This document shows, piece after piece, positions 58,479-64,000 of a stretch of DNA of 64,000 bases. Origin of the DNA: SLSG01 sp964477035 (lineage in GTDB: Bacteria; Bacteroidota; Bacteroidia; Bacteroidales; UBA7960); assembly GCA_964477035.1 (NCBI GenBank), contig CAYZCW010000008.1, positions 85,210 to 149,209 on the forward strand. Direction: 5' to 3'. The position numbers and the translations under genes are program-made. The notes under the pieces were generated by a model. That model had not been told where the DNA came from, ran no database searches, and saw nothing but the letters and a program-made list of their open reading frames with translations. The number at the start of each line of letters is the position of its first letter. The stretch's first letter is position 1.

Positions 58479-58508
58479 GACAATCGCTTGCGGTTGTCTT
58501 TTTTTTTT
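58479..58508 (+). terminator. Intrinsic terminator of rpmH
   Basis: GACAATCGC and GCGGTTGTC (one G-T pair) form a 9-bp stem with a 2-base loop, followed by a run of ten T. Classic form. Confidence 0.9.
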
Positions 58509-58571
58509 ACCCCAATCGGTTTATCTTTACGTCCTTCCACCCCGGAAGCCTCACAAACCAACCCAGATGTC

Positions 58572-59705
58572 ATGACAACCACCACAAAGGCCCGCTTCCT
58601 TCTCAAGGGCACGTTCCTTATTTCGCTTTGGTGTTTTATCTCTGCCTGCAGCGGCCCCGGACCGTCACAGCAGGATCCTGCCCTGTTCCAGGAGGGAGAC
58701 CGCCACATCATCCTGATGCATCCGACGGTGACCAACCTGAAGACCTTTCTTTTCCTGACCGGCGAAGGCATTTTCCCCCTGCCGGAGGGGTACCGGGTCA
58801 TCGGATTGTACAACCAGGATGGGCGGTATGACTACGCCCAATCCCTGGCCTTCATCCATGAAGAAGGACTGGATCACGTCGCCCTGCTCGGTCTGGAGCC
58901 TGCGGCCGATACGCAGCAGCTATACGGGGAGAACCCCTGGAGCGAAACGTTCCGGGAATTGTTCTCCCGCTCCCAGGGGGCCATATTCTTTGGCGGGCCC
59001 GACATCCCGCCCGCCCTGTACGGGGAGGAGACCGACCTGCTGACCGTGATTTCCGACCCGGCCCGCCACCACCTGGAACTGTCCTTTTTATTTCACCTGC
59101 TGGGCGGGACACAGGATACAAGCTTTGTTCCCCTGATGGAAAGCCGTCCCCACTACCGCATCCTGGGACTGTGCCTGGGCATGCAAAGCATGAATGTGGC
59201 CACCGGGGGCAGCCTGGTGCAGGACATCCCCACCACCCTTTACGGCCTGGGCAGTGTGGAGCAGGTCCTGGCCCTGGATACCGACCAGCAACACCGCAAT
59301 TACCATACGCATTATGCGGCGGAAACGGAAATCAGTTCCTACCTGCCCCACCGCATCCGCATACTGCCAGGCTCCCAGCTTTGGTCCCTCACGGGGGATG
59401 AAGGCGTGCAACCTGCCGTCATGAGCTCCCACCACCAGGCGGCGGATGCCCTGGGAAGAGGCTTTGTGGTGACCGCCCGCTCGGTGGACGGCGCCATCGT
59501 GGAGGCCATCGAACACAGCCGCTACCCCCATGTGATCGGGGTGCAGTTCCACCCCGAGCTTCCGGCCATATTCCAGCCTGAAACCGGCATGCGCCTGCTG
59601 CCCGGGGAGGCACCTGGCCCACCCTACAGGGAGCAATTCCCCGGCAGGCAGGGGACGGAATTTCACCTTAATTTCTGGCGGCATATCGGCCTGATGTATC
59701 CATGA
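58572..59705 (+). CDS. Lipoprotein class I glutamine amidotransferase-like hydrolase (C26 type)
   Basis: A 377-residue lipoprotein with signal FLISLWCFISAC (C26) that carries a class I glutamine amidotransferase-like domain, as in gamma-glutamyl-GABA hydrolase (C26). The catalytic cysteine C201 is in RILGLCLGMQSMN, and the His-Glu pair is in GVQFHPELPA. The first 180 residues form an added domain. Exported members of this family are unusual; this one may cut gamma-glutamyl bonds in the periplasm, for example in peptidoglycan fragments. It is likely monocistronic. Confidence 0.85.
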   Translation: MTTTTKARFLLKGTFLISLWCFISACSGPGPSQQDPALFQEGDRHIILMHPTVTNLKTFLFLTGEGIFPLPEGYRVIGLYNQDGRYDYAQSLAFIHEEGLDHVALLGLEPAADTQQLYGENPWSETFRELFSRSQGAIFFGGPDIPPALYGEETDLLTVISDPARHHLELSFLFHLLGGTQDTSFVPLMESRPHYRILGLCLGMQSMNVATGGSLVQDIPTTLYGLGSVEQVLALDTDQQHRNYHTHYAAETEISSYLPHRIRILPGSQLWSLTGDEGVQPAVMSSHHQAADALGRGFVVTARSVDGAIVEAIEHSRYPHVIGVQFHPELPAIFQPETGMRLLPGEAPGPPYREQFPGRQGTEFHLNFWRHIGLMYP

Positions 59706-59769
59706 CCCGGACACCCCCTGCCACCCAAACCCGGGAAGGTCGGCAGCGGGCTCATGGGACTATTTTTTG

Positions 59770-59777
59770 TATTTTTG
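59770..59777 (+). promoter_or_regulatory. -7 promoter box TATTTTTG of the DUF4834-YfhO operon
   Basis: Exact TAnnTTTG match about 58 bases before the DUF4834 ATG. No -33 TTTG is seen; the region upstream is G+C-rich. Confidence 0.5.
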
Positions 59778-59835
59778 TGTCCGAATCCAACCCAAACCTG
59801 GTTTTTAACCGCAGGCGTGCGGCCTGCCTGATCCC

Positions 59836-60072
59836 ATGCTGAGACTCATTGCCACCTTCGTTCTGATCTACCTGCTGTTCCGCGTGCTGACCGCCTGGGT
59901 GTTTCCCCTGGTCGTGCGCTGGTGGGTGAACCGCTACAAAAAGAAATACTACAGGGACAACGCCCGGACGGCCCGGCAGGATCAGCAGCCCGAAAGCAAG
60001 ACCGACCGGATCGGGGAGTACGTCGATTTTGAAGAAATAAAGCATGAAAAAGATCCAAAAAATGATGGCTGA
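59836..60072 (+). CDS. DUF4834 family membrane protein
   Basis: A 78-residue protein with one N-terminal helix (LIATFVLIYLLFRVLTAWVFPLVV) and a basic then acidic tail ending IGEYVDFEEIKHEK, the pattern of DUF4834. In Bacteroidota it commonly sits directly before a YfhO gene, as here, with a 29-base overlap. Function unknown. Confidence 0.8.
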   Translation: MLRLIATFVLIYLLFRVLTAWVFPLVVRWWVNRYKKKYYRDNARTARQDQQPESKTDRIGEYVDFEEIKHEKDPKNDG

Positions 60073-62566
60073 TTGGGATCCGCGAAAGTGGCTGCCCTAT
60101 CCGGCGGCACTTGCACTGTTCGCAATCATGGCCATTTTATATGTCTTCCCCGTGACCCAGGGAAGGCTGTTGGTGCAATCCGACATCATCAAGTTCCAGG
60201 GCATGGCCAAGGAAATCGCAGATTTCCGGCAGGAGACCGGGGAAGAGGCCCTGTGGACCAACTCCATGTTCGGAGGCATGCCCGCCTTCCAGATATCCGT
60301 TATCTACGCCAACAACCTTTCCCATTTTCTGCACAAGGTGATGACCCTCTGGCTGCCCAGGCCGGCCGACATGATTTTCCTGTATTTCGCGGGCTTCTTC
60401 ATTTTCCTGCTCCTGCTCAAGGTCAATGTCTGGATCGCACTGGCCGGAGCGGTGGGCTTCGCCTTCTCCTCTTACCACTTCATCATCCTGGAGGCGGGAC
60501 ACAATTCCAAGGCCGTGGCCATCGGATACATGGCCCCGGTGCTGGGGGCCATCCTCTGGACATTCAGGGGTAATTACCTCTGGGGCGGGGTGCTCTTTGC
60601 CGCTTTCATGGGGCTGCAGCTGTTCGCCAACCACTTCCAGATCACCTATTACCTGGGCATCATCGTGCTGATGTATGGCCTCCTGCTGCTGGCCCAGACC
60701 ATCCGGGAGAAGCGGCTGCTGCATTTCGGGAAGGCGTTTGCCGCCCTGCTGGCGGGCCTCGTGGTGGCCATCGGGCTCAACGCGGGCAACTTCCTGTCGA
60801 CCTATGCCTACGCCCCGGAAACCATGCGTGGGGGGACCGAACTGACCCTGGCGGGCAGCGAGAACCCGGACGGCCTGAGCAAGGAATACATCACGGCCTG
60901 GAGTTATGGCAAACAGGAATCCTTCAGCCTCCTGATACCCAACGTCAAGGGCGGTGCCACCGGTCCCCTGGGCAACAACCCCCGGGCCATGGATGCCGTG
61001 GACCCGGCCCTGCACCAGGTACTGGCGGGGGAAAACCAGTACTGGGGGAACCAGCCTGGCACGTCTGGTCCGGTGTATGTGGGGGCGGTCGTCCTGTTCT
61101 TCTTCGTGCTGGCCCTCTTTCTGGTCAAAGGCCCGCTCAAATGGGCCCTGCTCACCGCCACGGTGCTGTCGGTCCTGCTGGCCTGGGGCAAGAACTTCAT
61201 GCCCCTGACCAGTTTCTTCATCGACTACGTGCCGGGCTATGACAAGTTCCGGGCCGTCTCCATGACCCTGGTGGTTGCCGCGCTCTGCATCCCGGCCCTG
61301 GCCTTTGTCGGGCTGCACAAACTATTCAGGAACCCGGGGCTGATCGACTTGAAGAGCAAGGCCCTCTGGTATGCGGTTGCCTTTACCGCCGGGCTGTCCC
61401 TGCTGTTCTACCTGTTTCCCAAACATTTTTTCACCTTCCTGAGCTTGTCCGAAAACAGGGATTTTCAGAACCTTTCCACGACAGACCCCATGATCGCCCC
61501 CCAGATCCGGCACTTCCTCGATGAGCTGGAGCGGGTGCGGGTGATCATCTTTCGTGCGGACACACTCCGCAGCCTGTTCTTCTCACTGGGAGCCGCCTTG
61601 CTGACCATCCTGCTGGTTTCACGCCGGCTCAGGCCGGGCCTTTTCGCCTTCCTGCTCGTGGCGCTGATCATCCTGGACATGTGGCCGGTAAACCGGCGCT
61701 ATCTGAACGATGAGCATTTCGTGCCCCGCCGGAGGGCCGAAGTCCCTTTCCCGCTGAGGCAGGCAGACCAGCACATCCTGCAGGACCGGGAAGGCACCTT
61801 CCGGGTGCTCGACCTCACGGAAAGCCCCTTCAACAGTTCCAGGACCTCTTACTACCACCACTCCATCGGCGGGTACCACGGGGCCAAGCTGCAACGATAC
61901 CAGGACCTGATCGACCACCGCATCACCCCCGAAATCATGCAGCTGATCCAGAAGCTGCAGGCCACCACTGCGGTGGACTCCGCCCAGGCGGTGCTGCCCG
62001 GACTCGGGACACTGAATATGTTGAATACCCGCTACATCATCGTGGACCCGGACGGAGAACCGGTGCGCAACCCCCACGCCCTGGGGAACGCATGGTTTGT
62101 GAACGATTTCCGGCTGGTGCCCGGTGCCAATGAGGAGATGACCGCCCTGGAAGAGATCGACCCGGCCCTAACGGCCGTGATCGACCAAAGGTTTGCCGGA
62201 CACCTTGATGGCCTGGATCCCGGGGAGGGAGGGCACATCGGGATGATCCACTACCAGCCCAACCTGGTCCGTTACCGCAGCGACGCGCCCCAGCGGCAGC
62301 TGGCCCTGTTCTCGGAGGTCTATTACCCCGATGGCTGGAGGGTCTTCATTGACGGGGAGGAGGCCAGCCACTTCCGCGCCAACTATATCCTGCGTGCCAT
62401 GGTGGTGCCGCCCGGGCAGCACGAGATCGAATTCCGGTTTGAACCACGGACTTACGTGGTGGGCGAAAGAATTTCCCTGGCATTCAGCATCCTGTTGGTC
62501 CTGGCGGCCCTGGCCCTTGCGGGCCTCCATGTTCGTCGGACGGGCCGGCAGGCCTCCGGAGGTTGA
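60044..62566 (+). CDS. YfhO family membrane glycosyltransferase-like protein
   Basis: An 840-residue inner-membrane protein of the YfhO family, related to GT-C lipid-linked sugar transferases. About 12 helices span residues 15-560, and the soluble C-terminal part (about 575-800) is extracytoplasmic. Seen: LVQSDIIKFQGMAKE after the first helix, which holds the acidic residue used by GT-C enzymes, and the closing SEVYYPDGWRVFIDGEEASHFRANYILRAM motif typical of YfhO. The family in Gram-positives decorates teichoic or cell-wall polymers; the role in Bacteroidota is not settled. It overlaps DUF4834 and is followed by a glycosyltransferase. Confidence 0.9.
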   Translation: MKKIQKMMADWDPRKWLPYPAALALFAIMAILYVFPVTQGRLLVQSDIIKFQGMAKEIADFRQETGEEALWTNSMFGGMPAFQISVIYANNLSHFLHKVMTLWLPRPADMIFLYFAGFFIFLLLLKVNVWIALAGAVGFAFSSYHFIILEAGHNSKAVAIGYMAPVLGAILWTFRGNYLWGGVLFAAFMGLQLFANHFQITYYLGIIVLMYGLLLLAQTIREKRLLHFGKAFAALLAGLVVAIGLNAGNFLSTYAYAPETMRGGTELTLAGSENPDGLSKEYITAWSYGKQESFSLLIPNVKGGATGPLGNNPRAMDAVDPALHQVLAGENQYWGNQPGTSGPVYVGAVVLFFFVLALFLVKGPLKWALLTATVLSVLLAWGKNFMPLTSFFIDYVPGYDKFRAVSMTLVVAALCIPALAFVGLHKLFRNPGLIDLKSKALWYAVAFTAGLSLLFYLFPKHFFTFLSLSENRDFQNLSTTDPMIAPQIRHFLDELERVRVIIFRADTLRSLFFSLGAALLTILLVSRRLRPGLFAFLLVALIILDMWPVNRRYLNDEHFVPRRRAEVPFPLRQADQHILQDREGTFRVLDLTESPFNSSRTSYYHHSIGGYHGAKLQRYQDLIDHRITPEIMQLIQKLQATTAVDSAQAVLPGLGTLNMLNTRYIIVDPDGEPVRNPHALGNAWFVNDFRLVPGANEEMTALEEIDPALTAVIDQRFAGHLDGLDPGEGGHIGMIHYQPNLVRYRSDAPQRQLALFSEVYYPDGWRVFIDGEEASHFRANYILRAMVVPPGQHEIEFRFEPRTYVVGERISLAFSILLVLAALALAGLHVRRTGRQASGG

Positions 62567-62680
62567 TCCGGGCCACCACGGGAAGGCAGCGGGCAGAGAC
62601 CGGCCAGTAGGGAGGCCCGCCCGGCCAGTACGCATGGCCTGGCAACCCTTAGGCGGGTTGGTTCACACGGCGGAATCACA

Positions 62681-64000
62681 ATGGCGACAGGCATGAAGAA
62701 GGTCCTGATCATCACCTATTACTGGCCGCCCGGGGCGGGTGCCGGGGTACAACGCTGGCTGAAATTCGCCAAATACCTCCGTGAATTTGGATGGGAGCCT
62801 GTCATCTACACCCCCGCCAACCCCGAATCCCCCGAGCAGGATCCTTCCCTTCTGAAGGACTTGCCGACCGGGGTGCAGGTGATCCGGCGCAGGATCCGGG
62901 AACCCTACCGCCTGTTCCGGTGGTTCACGGGCCAGCCGGCTGGCAGCAAGTTCCAGCCCGGTTTTCTAAATGAGTCGGACAGCCCCGGCATCAAGCACCG
63001 CCTGGCCACCTGGTTGCGGGGCAACCTGTTCATCCCGGACGCCCGCAAGTGGTGGGTGACTCCCTCGGTGCGCTTCCTTTCCGGCTGGCTGCCCCACCAT
63101 CCTGTCCATGCCCTGGTGTCCACCGGTCCCCCGCACAGCATGCACCTGATCGCCCTGCACCTGAAAAAGAAGCTGGGCCTTCCCTGGCTGGCGGACTTCA
63201 GGGATCCGTGGACACAGATCGATTTCTACCACAAGCTGATGCTAAGCCCTGCGGCAGACCGCCGCCACCACGTCCTTGAAAAGCGGGTGCTGCAATCGGC
63301 CGACCAGGTGGTGGCCGTGACCCGGCAGAATGCCGAAAGCCTTGCCAGGATTGCCGGCAGGGAGGTCGTTGTGGTGACCAATGGTTTCGACCCGGATGAT
63401 TACGAAGGACTGCCGGGTTACGACCACAAACTGTTTACCATCACCCACCTGGGCTCCATGAATGCCGACCGCAACCCCCTGGCTCTTTGGAAGGTACTGC
63501 AAGAGCTGCTGGAAGAAGATCCAAGGTGGAAAGAATTCCTTCGGATCCGACTGATCGGCAAGACCGATGTGTCCGTGCAGGAGGCCATCCGGCGCAACAG
63601 GCTCGCCGGCCAGACCGAGACCATCCGCTACCTTCCGCACGACCGGGCACTGGCGGAAGCTTCCCGCTCGGCCTTACTGCTGCTGCCGCTGAACCGCGTG
63701 CCCCATGCCGGGGGCATCGCCACGGGAAAACTCTATGAATACCTGGCCCTGGACCGGCCCATCCTCTGCATCGGGCCCCCGGACGGGGAGGCCGCCCGCA
63801 TCATCGAAGACACAGGGGCCGGAAGTACAGCAGATTTCGAGGGGGAGGACCGTCTCGGGAAAGTTCTGAAAGGGCATTTCGAAGCCTTCCTGCAAAAGCA
63901 GCTCGTCCGCCCCCGGGCCGACATCACCGCCTATTCAAGAAGGGAACTGGCAGGCCGTATGGCGGGGCTGCTGGACAGGGTCAGCAACAAAACCGGATGA
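62681..64000 (+). CDS. Glycosyltransferase, GT4-like
   Basis: A 439-residue GT-B-fold sugar transferase. The opening MKKVLIITYYWPPGAGAGVQRWLKFAKYLRE, with the glycine-rich loop, is characteristic of group 1 transferases. The second domain has FTITHLGSMNADRNP near residue 250, then the helix IATGKLYEYLALDRPILC (E in the donor-binding position) near 350. The stop is exactly at the right edge. Start may be 12 bases downstream (MKKVLII). It belongs with YfhO and probably makes a cell-surface polysaccharide or glycolipid. Confidence 0.88.
   Translation: MATGMKKVLIITYYWPPGAGAGVQRWLKFAKYLREFGWEPVIYTPANPESPEQDPSLLKDLPTGVQVIRRRIREPYRLFRWFTGQPAGSKFQPGFLNESDSPGIKHRLATWLRGNLFIPDARKWWVTPSVRFLSGWLPHHPVHALVSTGPPHSMHLIALHLKKKLGLPWLADFRDPWTQIDFYHKLMLSPAADRRHHVLEKRVLQSADQVVAVTRQNAESLARIAGREVVVVTNGFDPDDYEGLPGYDHKLFTITHLGSMNADRNPLALWKVLQELLEEDPRWKEFLRIRLIGKTDVSVQEAIRRNRLAGQTETIRYLPHDRALAEASRSALLLLPLNRVPHAGGIATGKLYEYLALDRPILCIGPPDGEAARIIEDTGAGSTADFEGEDRLGKVLKGHFEAFLQKQLVRPRADITAYSRRELAGRMAGLLDRVSNKTG

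Overview
This window is a chromosomal segment from a high-G+C member of the phylum Bacteroidota; the order is not resolved. The evidence is the promoter grammar (-33 TTTG and -7 TAnnTTTG), the near-absence of Shine-Dalgarno sites, a type IX secretion sorting domain, DUF4834-YfhO synteny, surE-lpxB coupling, and AMP nucleosidase next to holA with an HsdR_N-like protein on the other side. There are no rRNA genes, CRISPR arrays, transposases or integrases.

Layout. 1-15.8 kb is mostly housekeeping: lpxB (cut by the left edge), surE, a DUF502 protein, a membrane metallopeptidase, maf, a UbiA prenyltransferase, a KdsC-like phosphatase, a large CcmF/CcsA cytochrome c assembly protein, an outer-membrane barrel, AMP nucleosidase, holA, an EVE protein, CvpA, an aromatic amino acid decarboxylase, an orphan 203-residue protein that looks like a bacterial gasdermin pore domain, and a class IV aminotransferase. 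15.9-24.6 kb holds two tandem secreted amidohydrolases, an FtsX-type permease and an exosortase cassette. 24.6-31.7 kb holds tRNA-Arg, a coiled-coil lipoprotein and a four-gene operon (M81 peptidase, P1 peptidase, serine hydrolase, Asp/Glu racemase) with a divergent second serine hydrolase; together these would suit breakdown of peptides containing D- or beta-linked residues.

31.8-38.6 kb holds a DUF485-symporter pair with unusually strong ribosome binding sites, two FISUMP surface proteins, a tiny type IX sorting-domain protein, a lipoprotein and a barrel. 38.6-40.4 kb is an A+T-rich hipBST toxin-antitoxin module with clear operator repeats, ending at tRNA-Pro and tRNA-Ser. 40.8-47.5 kb holds an aminotransferase, a membrane protein, a secreted S9 peptidase, a soluble histidine kinase with an NTF2-like sensor, and a LytTR regulator. 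47.9-52.8 kb is an operon of acyl-CoA synthetase (ADP-forming type), sodium symporter and porin, which would import and activate a carboxylate. 52.9-64 kb holds an M29-like aminopeptidase, nth, bcp, a PqqD-like protein, pepD, rpmH, a lipoprotein amidotransferase, and the DUF4834-YfhO-glycosyltransferase set.

The points most worth a second look are the gasdermin-like orphan, the hipBST module and its operators, a heptanucleotide repeat (CCAAYAR) at three gene boundaries, the D-peptide operon, the exosortase cassette with no visible substrate, and a perfect 17-bp hairpin across the maf stop codon.
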